From contig NC_012669.1 of assembly GCF_000023105.1 (NCBI RefSeq), forward strand, positions 2,481,025 to 2,545,024: DNA of 64,000 nt. The letters run 5' to 3'. The stretch is from Beutenbergia cavernae DSM 12333 (lineage in GTDB: Bacteria > Actinomycetota > Actinomycetes > Actinomycetales > Beutenbergiaceae). Position numbers and translations under genes: made by a program. The notes beneath the pieces were generated by a model, which saw only the letters and a list, made by a program, of their open reading frames with translations, was not told where the DNA came from and did not search any database. Positions 7,112-21,365 of the stretch are shown here, one piece after another; position 1 is the stretch's first letter; each line of letters begins with the position of its first letter.

Positions 7112-8539
7112 ATGAACGGCTCCACGCCCGCGGTCGGCGACTCCACCCCCGCCCCGCGCATTCCCGGCTTCGAGTTCATCCGCCTCGTCGGCACGGGCGG
7201 GTTCTCCGACGTCTACCTCTACCGGCAGGACCTCCCGCGCCGAGAGGTGGCCATCAAGGTGCTCCGCACGGAGTCCCTCACGGAGTCCACGCGCCGCCAG
7301 TTCACCGCCGAGGTGAACCTCATGGCGCGCCTGTCGAGCCACCCCACGATCGCCTCGATCCACTCCGCCGGCGTCACCGCAGACGGGCAGCCGTTCCTGG
7401 TCCTCGAGTACTACCCCGGGGGCAGCCTCGGGGCTGTCTACCGCAAGAACCCGCTCGACGTCCCACGCGTGCTCCAGATCGGCGTCAAGCTCGCCACCGC
7501 GCTGGAGACGGCGCACCGCGCGGGCATCGTGCACCGCGACATCAAGCCGGCCAACGTGCTCATCAGCGAATACGGGTCGGCGGTCCTCACGGACTTCGGC
7601 ATCTCCGCCGTGGACGAGGAGTTCCCCGAGGCGACGATGGCGAAGGCGAGCGTCTACGCCACGGCGTCGTCCCTCGAGGACATGGGCTCGGAGATCGGGC
7701 TGAGCCTGCCCTGGGCCGCGCCCGAGACGCTGCACACGCCACCGACGTCGGACTCCCGCAGCGACCGCTACGCGCTGGCCGCCACGCTGTACAGCCTGCT
7801 CCACGGGCGGTCCCCCCACGAGATGCCCGGGGAGCCGTCCCACGGCGTGGCGATGGTGCAGCGGATCCTCGCCGGCCGGATCGCTCCGTTCACCCGTCCC
7901 GACCTCCCGCCGCCGCTGGTCCGGGTGCTGCGCCAGGGCATGGCCATTGAGCGGACCCAGCGCTTCTCGTCGACGCTCGCGATGGCGCGGGCGCTGCAGT
8001 CGGTCGAGGTCGAGCTCGGACTCCCCCCGACGTCGATCGAGGTCGCGCCCGGACCGTCCGCCGAGGAAGTTTCCGCGGCGAAGCTGCGGCAGGACGCCCA
8101 CCACCCGGCGCAGGCGGCCGCCGCGCGGGCGCTGCACACGACGCCGGCCGGGCCCCCTCCCGCCGTCGAGCACCGCACGCCCTCGCGCGGCCACTACACC
8201 CCGCCGCCCGGCCACCACTCGCCGCCGCCCGGTCGTGCCGCTCCCCGGCCGGCGAGCCCCGGCCCCCAGGTCGGTCCTGGCACCCAGGTCGGCCCCGGCA
8301 CCCAGGCGCAGCCCGCGCCCGCCCGACCGGCCGCGGCGGCGCAGCAGTGGGCACCGGCACGACGTTCCTGGACGTCGGAGCAGCCCTGGTGGGTGCTCAC
8401 GCTCATCGGGCTCGTCGCGCTGCTCGTCGTCGTCATCATCGCCGGCCTCGTGGTCAACGCCGTCGCCGCGCCGCTCGACGCCTCCGCGCTGCCGAGCACG
8501 ACCGCGCGGCTGATCGGTGCGGCGCTCAGCCGAACCTGA
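7112..8539 (+). CDS. membrane-anchored Ser/Thr protein kinase (PknB-like kinase domain)
   Basis: A 475-residue protein starting at ATG 7112 behind GGAGGTGGG. The kinase domain covers roughly residues 20-290: Gly-rich loop GTGGFSDVYLY (27-37), catalytic Lys49 in VAIKV, HRDIKPANV (141-149) and DFG (161-163). The activation segment from DFG to APE is long, about 40 residues. A Pro/His/Gln-rich cytoplasmic linker of about 110 residues follows, with repeats such as QVGPGT and TPPPGHH. A single transmembrane helix lies near 425-452, and only about 23 residues are left outside, so there is no PASTA or other sensor domain. It converges on and overlaps the lipoprotein gene by 14 bases. Substrates are unknown. 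Confidence 0.92.
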   Translation: MNGSTPAVGDSTPAPRIPGFEFIRLVGTGGFSDVYLYRQDLPRREVAIKVLRTESLTESTRRQFTAEVNLMARLSSHPTIASIHSAGVTADGQPFLVLEYYPGGSLGAVYRKNPLDVPRVLQIGVKLATALETAHRAGIVHRDIKPANVLISEYGSAVLTDFGISAVDEEFPEATMAKASVYATASSLEDMGSEIGLSLPWAAPETLHTPPTSDSRSDRYALAATLYSLLHGRSPHEMPGEPSHGVAMVQRILAGRIAPFTRPDLPPPLVRVLRQGMAIERTQRFSSTLAMARALQSVEVELGLPPTSIEVAPGPSAEEVSAAKLRQDAHHPAQAAAARALHTTPAGPPPAVEHRTPSRGHYTPPPGHHSPPPGRAAPRPASPGPQVGPGTQVGPGTQAQPAPARPAAAAQQWAPARRSWTSEQPWWVLTLIGLVALLVVVIIAGLVVNAVAAPLDASALPSTTARLIGAALSRT

Positions 8540-9182
8540 TGCTCGCGACGAGGTCCACGCACGCGGCTTCGACGCGATCGCGGTGGTCCGTCCACTGGCA
8601 CACGACCTGCATCATCTGGTCCCGCCCGAAGATCCAGTAGGTCCGCCACGAGTAGTCGGGCAGCTCCAGGACCTCCATGACGGCCGGGAGCCCGGCGACC
8701 TCGGTCCGGTCGGGGCCCTCCAGCACCGTCGACGGCGCGATCTCGTGGTACTGCGCCAGGCGCGCATCGATGGCCTCGTCGCTGATCCTGCTGCACGCGT
8801 CCATGAGGGGACCGAGCTCGAGCTGCGGGTAGACGACGATCCCGAGCGCGTTGAGCGTGTCGATCCCGTCGTCGGGTCCCGCGTACAGACCGATGTAGTC
8901 GCCCTCGAGCGGGAACTCCTCCGAGTACGCGCTCGAGGAGACGAACCCCGACGGCACTGTCCACTGCACGTCGGCGAAGTCGACCTCGGGCAGATCGTGC
9001 TCGCCCTTGTCCGCGGTGTCGCACAGCTGGTTGGGCTTCGGCGTGCGGTGCTGCCCGTCCGAGGACGACGACGCCGACCCGGGACCGCCCGACGTCGGGT
9101 CGCCGGTGGGGTCGTCCGGGACGCACGCCGTCAGCGCGAGCAGGGCGAGGAACGCGCCGACGACGGCGGCCGTGCGTCTCAC
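8526..9182 (-). CDS. lipoprotein of unknown function, paralogue 1 of 3
   Basis: A 218-residue predicted lipoprotein beginning at GTG 9182, which overlaps the upstream stop (GTGA). The signal peptide ends LLALTAC with the lipidated Cys at residue 20, and a Ser/Gly/Asp-rich linker follows. The mature domain shares a clear pattern with the next two genes: a W-x-P-x-GF-x-x-S-x-x-Y segment, a VVYP strand, QYHEI, TEVAGLPAV-x-EV, YWIFGR and a C-terminal CQW...C-x-DLVAS-x-R. The conserved cysteines suggest disulphides outside the membrane. It is the last gene of a unit that starts at pyk. I do not recognise the family and offer no function. Confidence 0.8.
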   Translation of the reverse strand: MRRTAAVVGAFLALLALTACVPDDPTGDPTSGGPGSASSSSDGQHRTPKPNQLCDTADKGEHDLPEVDFADVQWTVPSGFVSSSAYSEEFPLEGDYIGLYAGPDDGIDTLNALGIVVYPQLELGPLMDACSRISDEAIDARLAQYHEIAPSTVLEGPDRTEVAGLPAVMEVLELPDYSWRTYWIFGRDQMMQVVCQWTDHRDRVEAACVDLVASIRFG

Positions 9183-9838
9183 GGCAACCGCACCGACGCG
9201 AGCAGGTCGTCGCACGCGTCCCGGATCAGGTCCTCGGAGTGCTCCCACTGGCACTCGAGGAGCAGCAGCTGGTCCCCGGACGGCACCCAGATCGCCTCGT
9301 ACCGGTACCCGCCCGGCTGATCGAGGACCTCCCAGACGGCCGGCAGGCCGGCGACCTCGGTCTCGACGGGTCCCTCGAGCACCGTGGCGTCCAGCGCGGC
9401 GTGGATCTCGTCCAGCGTCGGCGCCGCCTGCTCGGCGCACGTGATGCGGTCGGGCTGCTTCGCCGTCGGCTCCTGCGTGGGCACGTCCCCGTAGACGACG
9501 ACGGCGAGCACGTCGAGCGTGAGCTCGGACGCGTCGGGCACGGCCGTGCCGTACACCTGCTCGGTGCCGAGCGGCACGACCTGGCTGTATGCCGTCGACT
9601 CGGTGAATCCCGCGGGCCACTCCCACGCCACCTGGGTGAGGTCGACCCGTGGGTCGCCGCAGGGACCGGCGCCGGAAGCACCGGGCGGCTTGCCGGAGCT
9701 CGACGGCGCGCTGTCCGGCTCCGTGGACGCCGCGTCCGCGGGGTCGGGCGGCTCCGGGGTGTCCGGCACACACGCAGCGAGCAGCAGGGCGAGCGACGCG
9801 ACGACGGCGGCGACGACGGCACCCGTGCGCGCTCTCAT
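9179..9838 (-). CDS. lipoprotein of unknown function, paralogue 2 of 3
   Basis: A 219-residue predicted lipoprotein from ATG 9838, overlapping the upstream stop as ATGA. The signal peptide ends LALLLAAC with Cys23. A Pro/Asp/Ser-rich spacer precedes a domain like those of its neighbours: GF-x-x-S-x-x-Y, VVVY, TEVAGLPAVWEV, CQW and ACDDLLASVR. It is the most divergent of the three, lacking the WIFGR motif and the QYHEI motif. The tight overlaps on both sides indicate co-translation with its paralogues. Function is unknown. Confidence 0.8.
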   Translation of the reverse strand: MRARTGAVVAAVVASLALLLAACVPDTPEPPDPADAASTEPDSAPSSSGKPPGASGAGPCGDPRVDLTQVAWEWPAGFTESTAYSQVVPLGTEQVYGTAVPDASELTLDVLAVVVYGDVPTQEPTAKQPDRITCAEQAAPTLDEIHAALDATVLEGPVETEVAGLPAVWEVLDQPGGYRYEAIWVPSGDQLLLLECQWEHSEDLIRDACDDLLASVRLP

Positions 9839-10539
9839 GACACGCGCAGGGACGCGATCAGGTCGTCGCAGCCGCGCTCGATCGTGGCCTGGTCGACCAC
9901 CCACTGGCAGTACACGTGCGCGACCTGGCCGCGCCCGAAGATCCAGTAGCCACGGTAGGAGTAGCCGGAGTACCCGGAGTCCGGGAGGTGCACGACCTCG
10001 CGGACCGCCGGCAGCCCGGCCACCGTGACGAACTCCGACGACTCGATCACGTCGGCGCCGTTGATCTCGTGGTACTGCTCGATGCGTCGCTCGATCTCCG
10101 CCCGCGACACCTGGTCGCACGTGATCGTGAGCGGCCCGAGCTCCATCTGCGGATACACGACGATGTTGATGACGTCGAGGGTGTCCTGCTGCGTGGTGGG
10201 CACGAAGTAGAGGCCCGTCCACTCGCCCTCGACCGGGTTGTCCTCGTGGTAGCCGCCCGACTCCTCGAACCCGGGCGGCGGATCGGCCGTCATGTTGCGC
10301 AGGTCGACGTCGGCGACCAGCTCGCCGTCCTTCGGCTCCTCCTCGCCGCACTCCGCGAAGTTCGGCGGGATCGTGCGCTGCGGGCGGTCCGGATCAGGGG
10401 CGGCACCCGTCGGTGCGGGATCCTCCGGACCGCCGCCGAACGGGTTTCCGTCCGCTCCGCAGCCGGCGAGCACGAGCACGCCGAGGACGGCGGCAGCCAG
10501 CGCCGCCGCCGCACGACGGCCCGCCCCCGCGCGCCTCAT
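9835..10539 (-). CDS. lipoprotein of unknown function, paralogue 3 of 3
   Basis: A 234-residue predicted lipoprotein from ATG 10539, which overlaps the stop of pyk by one base (TGATG). The signal peptide has two Arg-rich patches and ends VLVLAGC with Cys27; a Pro/Asp-rich spacer follows. The mature domain resembles paralogue 1 most: GFEESGGYHED, VVYPQMELGPL, QYHEING, GLPAVREV, GYWIFGRGQ and YCQW...GCDDLIASLR. The coupling to a central glycolytic gene is unexpected and may only reflect shared transcription. I cannot name a function. Confidence 0.8.
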   Translation of the reverse strand: MRRAGAGRRAAAALAAAVLGVLVLAGCGADGNPFGGGPEDPAPTGAAPDPDRPQRTIPPNFAECGEEEPKDGELVADVDLRNMTADPPPGFEESGGYHEDNPVEGEWTGLYFVPTTQQDTLDVINIVVYPQMELGPLTITCDQVSRAEIERRIEQYHEINGADVIESSEFVTVAGLPAVREVVHLPDSGYSGYSYRGYWIFGRGQVAHVYCQWVVDQATIERGCDDLIASLRVS

Positions 10540-11963
10540 CAGCGGCGCTCGGAGTCCTCGCCGATGGCGTGCACGCGGATCGAGTTCGTGGTGCCGGGCT
10601 TGCCGGGGGGCGCCCCGGACACGATCACGACCCGGTCGCCCTGCTGCGCGAGGCCACCCGCGGCCAGCGTCGTGTCGACCTGTTCGACCATGTCGTCCGT
10701 GTGCGCGACCTCGGGCACCAGGTAGGTCTGGACCCCCCAGCTGAGGGCGAGCTGGCGGCGGACCTCGGGCATCGGCGTGAACGCGAGCAGCGGCAGCGAG
10801 GACCGCAGGCGCGACATGCGGCGGGCCGAGTCGCCGGACTGCGTGAACGTCACGAGGTACTTGACCCCGAGCGTCTCGCCGATCTCGTTGGCGGCGCGGG
10901 TGATGACGCCGCCGCGGGTGTGCGGCGTCCAGGTCGCCTTCGCCATGCGCTCGAGGCCGTGGTCCTCGGTGTTCTCGATGATGCGCGCCATCGTGCGCAC
11001 GCACTCGATCGGGTAGTCCCCCACGCTCGTCTCGCCGGACAGCATGACCGCGTCGGCGCCGTCGAGCACCGCGTTCGCGCAGTCCGACGTCTCGGCGCGC
11101 GTCGGGCGCGGCGAGCTGATCATGGAGTCCAGCACCTGCGTCGCGACGATGACCGGCTTCGCGTTGCGCCGAGCCAGGTCGATCGCGCTCTTCTGGACGA
11201 GCGGGACCTGCTCGAGCGGCAGCTCCACGCCGAGGTCGCCGCGCGCCACCATGATGCCGTCGAACGCGTCGACGATCTCCGTGAGGTTCTCGACCGCCTG
11301 CGGCTTCTCGATCTTGGCGATGACGGGGGCCCGGTAGCCCTCCTCGTCCATGATCCGGCTCACGTCGTCGTAGTCGGCGGCCGACCGCACGAACGAGAGC
11401 GCGATGAAGTCCGCCTTCAGGCGCAGGCCCCACCGCAGGTCCTCGATGTCCTTCTCGCTCATCGCCGGCACGCTCACGGCGACACCCGGCAGGTTGAGGC
11501 CCTTGTTGTTCGAGACCGGCCCCGGCACCTCGACGCGCGTGACGACGTCGGTCGCCGTCACCTCGACGACACGGACCGCGACGCGCCCGTCGTCGATGAG
11601 GATGACGTCGCCCGGCTTGCAGTCACCGGGCAGCCCCGGGTACGTCGTCGAGACGCGCTCCTTCGTACCGGGCACGTCGTCCGTGGTGATCGTGAACACG
11701 TCGCCCTCGGCGAGCTCGTGCTTCCCGTCCACGAAGCGGCCGAGGCGGATCTTCGGACCCTGGAGGTCGACGAGGATCGCGACGGCGCGGCCGGCGGCAG
11801 TGGCAGCGGCACGGACCCGCTCGATGACCCTGGCGTGCTCGTCGGCTTCCCCGTGACTCCGGTTGATGCGGGCCACGTCCATGCCCGCGTCGACGAGCGC
11901 CTGGACCATCTCGGGCGACTCCGTCGCTGGGCCGAGGGTGCAGACGATCTTGGCTCTACGCAT
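10539..11963 (-). CDS. pyk: pyruvate kinase
   Basis: A 474-residue cytoplasmic enzyme that converts phosphoenolpyruvate and ADP to pyruvate and ATP, the last step of glycolysis. The family pattern is complete: MRRAKIVCTLGPA at the start, INRSHG, the metal-binding IMVARGDLGVELP, and MLSGETSVGDYP. Length is normal. The start ATG lies seven bases after TAGGCT and has no Shine-Dalgarno sequence, consistent with a leaderless message. The stop overlaps the first of three lipoprotein genes. It stands after gltBD in the conserved actinobacterial order. Confidence 0.97.
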   Translation of the reverse strand: MRRAKIVCTLGPATESPEMVQALVDAGMDVARINRSHGEADEHARVIERVRAAATAAGRAVAILVDLQGPKIRLGRFVDGKHELAEGDVFTITTDDVPGTKERVSTTYPGLPGDCKPGDVILIDDGRVAVRVVEVTATDVVTRVEVPGPVSNNKGLNLPGVAVSVPAMSEKDIEDLRWGLRLKADFIALSFVRSAADYDDVSRIMDEEGYRAPVIAKIEKPQAVENLTEIVDAFDGIMVARGDLGVELPLEQVPLVQKSAIDLARRNAKPVIVATQVLDSMISSPRPTRAETSDCANAVLDGADAVMLSGETSVGDYPIECVRTMARIIENTEDHGLERMAKATWTPHTRGGVITRAANEIGETLGVKYLVTFTQSGDSARRMSRLRSSLPLLAFTPMPEVRRQLALSWGVQTYLVPEVAHTDDMVEQVDTTLAAGGLAQQGDRVVIVSGAPPGKPGTTNSIRVHAIGEDSERR

Positions 11964-11970
11964 GGGGCAC

Positions 11971-11976
11971 AGCCTA
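11971..11976 (-). promoter_or_regulatory. -10 element (TAGGCT) of pyk
   Basis: TAGGCT followed by seven bases and the ATG of pyk. With no ribosome binding site in between, the mRNA probably begins at or next to the start codon. Confidence 0.55.
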
Positions 11977-12050
11977 GTTGCCGTGAGCAGCCGATCACGC
12001 CGCCGGCCACCAGGCGGGCAGCGGCGGACCGCGCCTCCCGGCGTCGGGCC

Positions 12051-13509
12051 TCAGACGGCGATCGGCTGCGACGACGGGCGCACCGGCGCCGGCAGCTCGG
12101 TGCTGCCCGTGAGGTACGCGTCGACCTCGGCCGCGACCGCCCGGCCCTCGGCGATCGCCCACACGATGAGCGACTGGCCGCGGCCGGCGTCGCCCGCCAC
12201 GTACACCCCGGGGACCGTGGACCGGTACTGCTCGTCCCGCTCGAACGGCCCGCGCGGGGACACTCCGAGGCCGAGCTGCGCCGTCACGTCGGCCGTCTCC
12301 GGACCGGAGAACCCCATGGCGACGAGCACGAGGTCGGCGGGGATCTCCCGCTCGGTGCCCGGGCGGGGCACGCGCCGGCCGTCGTCGAGGTACTCGGTCT
12401 CGGCCACGCGCAGCATCGTCACGTGGCCGTCGGCGTCAGCGACGAGCTCCACCGTCGACGCGAGGAACTCACGCGTTCCGCCCTCCTCGTGCGAGGTCGA
12501 GACCTCGAACACGAGCGGCGTCGTCGGCCAGGGCTGGTGCGGCGGCCGCTCGTACGGCGGCTGCTTGCCGATCGCGAGGGTCGTGACCGATGCGGCACCG
12601 TGGCGCAGCGCGGTCCCCAGGCAGTCGGAGCCCGTGTCCCCGCCGCCGATGATGATGACGTGCTTGCCGCCGGCGTGGATCTGGTCCGGCACGTCCCGGC
12701 CGGCGACCACCGCGTTGGCCTGGTGGAGGTAGTCCATCGCGAGGACGACGCCGTCGAGCTCGCGGCCCGGCACGGGCAGCTCCCGCGCGAGGGACGCCCC
12801 GGTGGCCACGACGACGGCGTCGAAGCGGGTCCGCAGCTCGTCCCACGTGAGGTCCGAGCCGATCCGGGTGCCGGGGCGGAACCGCGTGCCCTCGGCCTCC
12901 ATCTGCGCGACCCGGCGGTCGATGTGGTGCTTCTCCAGCTTGAAGTCCGGCACGCCGTACCGCAGCAGGCCGCCGATCGCGTCGTCCTTCTCGAACACCA
13001 CGACCGTGTGGCCCGCGCGCGTGAGCTGCTGCGCGGCCGCCAGCCCGGCCGGTCCGGATCCGACGACGGCGACCGTGCTGCCCGTGAGCCGCTGCGGCAC
13101 CTGCGGCGTCACGAGCCCGCGGGCGAACGCCTCGTCGATGATCGAGACCTCGATGTTCTTGATCGTCACGGCCGGCTGGTTGATGCCGAGCACGCACGCG
13201 TTCTCGCACGGCGCCGGGCAGATGCGACCCGTGAACTCCGGAAAGTTGTTCGTGGCGTGGAGGCGCTCGCTCGCGTCGGCCCACTGGCCGCGCCACACGA
13301 GGTCGTTCCAGTCCGGGATGAGGTTGCCGAGCGGGCAGCCCTGGTGGCAGAACGGGATGCCGCAGTCCATGCAGCGCCCGGCCTGCCGCGTGAGCATCGG
13401 CGAGTCCTCCGCGCGGTGCGCGTGGACCTCCTGCCAGTCCATCAGCCGGATCGGCACCGGACGCGAGAGGGGGAGCTCCCGGTCGCGGACCTTGAGGAAA
13501 CCGCGGGGG

Positions 13510-13517
<8 letters not shown>
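12051..13517 (-). CDS. gltD: glutamate synthase small (beta) subunit
   Basis: A 488-residue FAD- and NADPH-binding subunit that feeds electrons to GltB for making glutamate from glutamine and 2-oxoglutarate. The N-terminus carries the cysteine clusters [14 protein letters not shown] and CPAPCENAC for iron-sulphur centres. [14 protein letters not shown] dinucleotide-binding motif, a second [12 protein letters not shown] motif and a closing GDAGRGQSL segment follow. ATG 13517 was chosen because it matches the usual MADPRGFL start and overlaps the end of gltB by eight bases. An open frame continuing upstream is antisense-like, Arg-rich noise. Confidence 0.96.
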
Positions 13518-18060
<4,543 letters not shown>

Positions 18061-18118
18061 CCAGCGACCGTCCTACTCGTGGGTGATCGGGACGCCGTCG
18101 GCCCTTCGTGTGGTGATG

Positions 18119-18124
18119 AGGATA
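18119..18124 (-). promoter_or_regulatory. -10 element (TATCCT) of gltBD
   Basis: TATCCT reading leftward, in the 86-base gap between lgt and gltB, would start a leader of about 50 bases. It is the best TANNNT match in that gap. No regulator site is recognisable. Confidence 0.4.
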
Positions 18125-18146
18125 CTCGTCGTTCACCCGCCCTTGG

Positions 18147-19211
18147 TCAGGTGCGGGGGGTCGAGTCCTGCTCGTCGGCGTCGGGGCCCAGGGTGGCGGG
18201 CGTCTCACGCTCTGTGCGTACGCGGTTCGTATCGCGAGACGAGTCTACAGCGACGTCGTCCGCCGGTTCGTCGTCCTCGACGCCGTCCGTCGGATCCTCG
18301 CCGTCGTGCCCTCGGTCGCGATCCTCCTCCGCTCGTTCCTCGCTGTCCGCGTCTCCCTGGTCCTCCGGCTCTCGCCCGGGCAGCCAGACGCTCTCCTCGC
18401 GGCCCGGGTACCGCCGTCCGAGGACGACGAAGATCACCAGCGCCACCAGGAGCACGAGGATCGACGTCCACACGTTGAGCCGGAGCCCGAGCACCTGCTC
18501 GGCCTCGTCGATGCGCAGCATCTCGATCCACGTCCGGCCGAGCGTGTAGAACACGACGTACAGCCAGAACACGCGCCCGTGGCCCAGGCGGAACCGCCGG
18601 TCCAGGTACACGAGGAGCGCTGCCGCGGCCAGGTTCCACACGAGCTCGTACAGGAACGTCGGGTGGAACAGCGTGCCCTCGGGGTAGTCCATGCCGAGCT
18701 CGCGCAACCGCTCGCCGGAGATCTGCAGGCCCCACGGCAGCGTCGTCGGCGTCCCGAACAGCTCCTGGTTGAACCAGTTCCCGAGCCGGCCGATCGCCTG
18801 GGCGACGAGCAGGCCCGGCGCGAGCGCGTCGGCGAACGGAGCGAGGCGCAGCCCGGCGCGCCGCAGCCCGATCCAGGCACCGACGGCGCCGAGCGCGATC
18901 GCGCCCCAGATCCCCAGCCCGCCGTTCCAGATGTACAGGGCCGCCACGGGGTTGCCGCCGGGACCGAAGTACGCGTCGGGCGAGGAGAACACGTGGTAGA
19001 GCCGCGCACCGACGATCCCGAAGGGGACCGCCCAGAACACGATGTCCAACACCTTGTCGCCCGGTCCGCCGCGTGCGACGTACCGCTTCGTCAGGATGAT
19101 CGCCGCGACGACCCCGCCGAGCAGGATCGCGAGCGCGTACGCGCGCAGCGGCAGCGGCCCCAGGTACCAGACACCCTGGGGTGGGCTCGGGATCCCCGCC
19201 GCCCCGATCAT
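18147..19211 (-). CDS. lgt: prolipoprotein diacylglyceryl transferase
   Basis: A 354-residue membrane enzyme that moves a diacylglyceryl group from phosphatidylglycerol to the lipobox cysteine of lipoproteins. Family marks include GARLYHV, the NGGLGIWGA loop and the Lgt signature GRLGNWFNQELFG, plus LHPTFLYE-like HPTFLYELVWN. Seven or so membrane segments are visible. The last ~75 residues form a highly acidic, disordered cytoplasmic tail that is absent from short Lgt proteins. The ATG at 19211 overlaps the trpA stop (ATGA). It is the likely modifier of the several lipoproteins encoded in this window. Confidence 0.96.
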   Translation of the reverse strand: MIGAAGIPSPPQGVWYLGPLPLRAYALAILLGGVVAAIILTKRYVARGGPGDKVLDIVFWAVPFGIVGARLYHVFSSPDAYFGPGGNPVAALYIWNGGLGIWGAIALGAVGAWIGLRRAGLRLAPFADALAPGLLVAQAIGRLGNWFNQELFGTPTTLPWGLQISGERLRELGMDYPEGTLFHPTFLYELVWNLAAAALLVYLDRRFRLGHGRVFWLYVVFYTLGRTWIEMLRIDEAEQVLGLRLNVWTSILVLLVALVIFVVLGRRYPGREESVWLPGREPEDQGDADSEERAEEDRDRGHDGEDPTDGVEDDEPADDVAVDSSRDTNRVRTERETPATLGPDADEQDSTPRT

Positions 19212-20017
19212 GCGCGCACCCCCGCGGCGAGCTCGCGAGTGAGGTCGGTCAACCGGGTGAGGTCGGGGTCGGCAGGATCGACACCGTCGAGCGCCCGGAC
19301 GAGCGCGGAGCCGACGATGACGCCGTCGGCGTAGGCGGCGATCTCGGCGGCCTGCGCCCCGTTGGACACGCCGAGCCCGACGCACACGCGTTCGGCTCCG
19401 GCTGCGCGCGTGTCGGCGACGAGCTGCTCGGCGCGCTCCCCCACCCTCGCGCGGGTCCCGGTGATCCCCATCGTCGACGCGGCGTACACGAAGCCACGGC
19501 TCGCGGCCGCCGTGATCGCCAGGCGTTCGGTGGACGAGCTCGGCGCCACGAGGAAGACGCGGTCCAGGTCATGGGCGTCGGACGCGGCGATCCACTCGTC
19601 CGCCTCGTCCGGGATGAGGTCCGGCGTGATGAGCCCGGCTCCCCCGGCGGCCGCGAGATCCGCGGCGAAGGCCTCGACGCCGTAGTGCAGCACCGGGTTC
19701 CAGTACGTCATGACCAGCACCTGAGCCCCGGTGTCGGCGATCGCCTCGACAGCGCCGAACAGGTCGCGCACCCGCACGCCGGCGCGCAGAGCAGCGTCGA
19801 CGGCGTCGGCCACGACCGGGCCGTCGATCACCGGATCCGTGTACGGCAGGCCGAGCTCGACGATGTCGACGCCGGCTCCCACCATGGCCCGGACGGCGTC
19901 CACGGACGCGTCGAGAGTCGGGTAGCCCAGCGGCAGGTACCCGACGAGCGCCGCACGCCCCTCGGCGCGCACCTCGTCGATCCGTGCCCCGACGCGGGCC
20001 GACACGCGAGTGCTCAT
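19208..20017 (-). CDS. trpA: tryptophan synthase alpha chain
   Basis: A 269-residue TIM-barrel subunit that cleaves indole-3-glycerol phosphate to indole and glyceraldehyde 3-phosphate. The catalytic acid pair is seen as Glu54 in [10 protein letters not shown] and Asp65 in VIDGP. The phosphate-binding end includes GVSNGAQA and GVIVGSALV. The start ATG 20017 overlaps the trpB stop as ATGA, and its own stop overlaps lgt the same way. It works in complex with TrpB, channelling indole. Confidence 0.96.
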   Translation of the reverse strand: MSTRVSARVGARIDEVRAEGRAALVGYLPLGYPTLDASVDAVRAMVGAGVDIVELGLPYTDPVIDGPVVADAVDAALRAGVRVRDLFGAVEAIADTGAQVLVMTYWNPVLHYGVEAFAADLAAAGGAGLITPDLIPDEADEWIAASDAHDLDRVFLVAPSSSTERLAITAAASRGFVYAASTMGITGTRARVGERAEQLVADTRAAGAERVCVGLGVSNGAQAAEIAAYADGVIVGSALVRALDGVDPADPDLTRLTDLTRELAAGVRA

Positions 20018-21309
20018 CGCTCGCCCTCCTCGGCGTCGGCGGAGCCGCCGGCTCCTGACCCGTTCTCGTCCAGCAGCCCGAACCACCGGGCAGCTGTGTC
20101 CATGTCCTTGTCCCCGCGCCCCGAGAGGTTGACGAGGAGCACGGGTGCCTCGGCACCGGCGGGACGAGCCTCCGCGAGCCGCCGGCCCACGCGCAGCGCG
20201 CCAGCGAGCGCATGCGCGCTCTCGAGGGCAGGGATGATGCCCTCGGTGCGGCTGAGCAGGAGGAACGCCTCCATCGCCTCGTCGTCGGTGACGGGCTCGT
20301 ACGTCGCTCGACCGATGTCGTGCAGCCACGCGTGCTCCGGCCCGACGCTCGGGTAGTCCAGGCCGGCCGAGACGGAGTGGCTGGGCAGGGTCTGGCCGTC
20401 GTCGTCCTGGAGGAGGTACGAGCGTGCGCCGTGGAGCACGCCCGGCGACCCACCGCTGAAGCGCGCGGCGTGCCGGCCCGACGAGACCCCCGCACCGCCG
20501 GCCTCGAACCCGAACAGCGCCACGCCGTCGTCGTCCAGGAACGCGTTGAAGATCCCCATGGCGTTCGACCCGCCGCCCACGCACGCGGCGATCGCGTCCG
20601 GCAGGCGGCCCACGCGCTCGAGGATCTGCTCGCGTGCTTCCGCACCGATGATCCTGTGGAAGTCGCGCACCATCTCCGGGAACGGGTGCGGCCCGGTGAC
20701 GGTGCCGAGCAGGTAGTGCGTGCTGTCGACGTTCGTCACCCAGTCGCGCAGCGCCTCGTTGATCGCGTCCTTGAGCGTGCGCGTGCCGTGCGTGACCGGA
20801 ACCACCTCGGCCCCGAGGATCCGCATCCGGGCGACGTTGAGAGCCTGCCGCCGGGTGTCCTCCTCGCCCATGTACACGACGCACTCGAGCCCCATCAGCG
20901 CCGCGGCTGTCGCCGTCGCCACCCCGTGCTGGCCCGCGCCGGTCTCCGCGATCACGCGCGTCTTGCCCATCCGCTTCACGAGCAGCGCCTGGCCCAGCAC
21001 GTTGTTGATCTTGTGGGACCCCGTGTGGTTGAGGTCCTCGCGCTTGAGGAAGATCCGGGCCTCGCCCGGCGTGCCCGTGACGTGCTCGGCGAACCGGGGC
21101 ACCTCCGTCAGCGGGGAGGGACGGCCCGTGTACTCCCGGTGGAGGCGCGTGAGCTCCGCCTCGAACGTCGGGTCGGTGCGTGCCTTGTCGTACGCCGTCG
21201 ACAGCTCGTCGAGCGCCGCGATCAGCGCCTCCGGGACGAACCGCCCGCCGAACGCACCGAAGTACGGGCCGGTGACGTTCTCCAGCCGATCGGTACCGGC
21301 CTCGGGCAT
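20014..21309 (-). CDS. trpB: tryptophan synthase beta chain
   Basis: A 431-residue PLP enzyme that joins indole and serine to form tryptophan. The PLP lysine is Lys100 in HTGSHKINN, and the phosphate-binding loop is GGGSNAMG. The start at ATG 21309 has AGGAGG at good spacing; the frame extending left into trpC territory is not conserved. A 56-base gap separates it from trpC, while trpA overlaps it by four bases. The C-terminal ~20 residues are Gly/Asp/Glu-rich and unlikely to be structural. Confidence 0.97.
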   Translation of the reverse strand: MPEAGTDRLENVTGPYFGAFGGRFVPEALIAALDELSTAYDKARTDPTFEAELTRLHREYTGRPSPLTEVPRFAEHVTGTPGEARIFLKREDLNHTGSHKINNVLGQALLVKRMGKTRVIAETGAGQHGVATATAAALMGLECVVYMGEEDTRRQALNVARMRILGAEVVPVTHGTRTLKDAINEALRDWVTNVDSTHYLLGTVTGPHPFPEMVRDFHRIIGAEAREQILERVGRLPDAIAACVGGGSNAMGIFNAFLDDDGVALFGFEAGGAGVSSGRHAARFSGGSPGVLHGARSYLLQDDDGQTLPSHSVSAGLDYPSVGPEHAWLHDIGRATYEPVTDDEAMEAFLLLSRTEGIIPALESAHALAGALRVGRRLAEARPAGAEAPVLLVNLSGRGDKDMDTAARWFGLLDENGSGAGGSADAEEGER

Positions 21310-21365
21310 CGACGTTCCTCCTCGTTGTGCCGGCACCGCCGGCTCGACCTCCTCGGCCACCGCGG

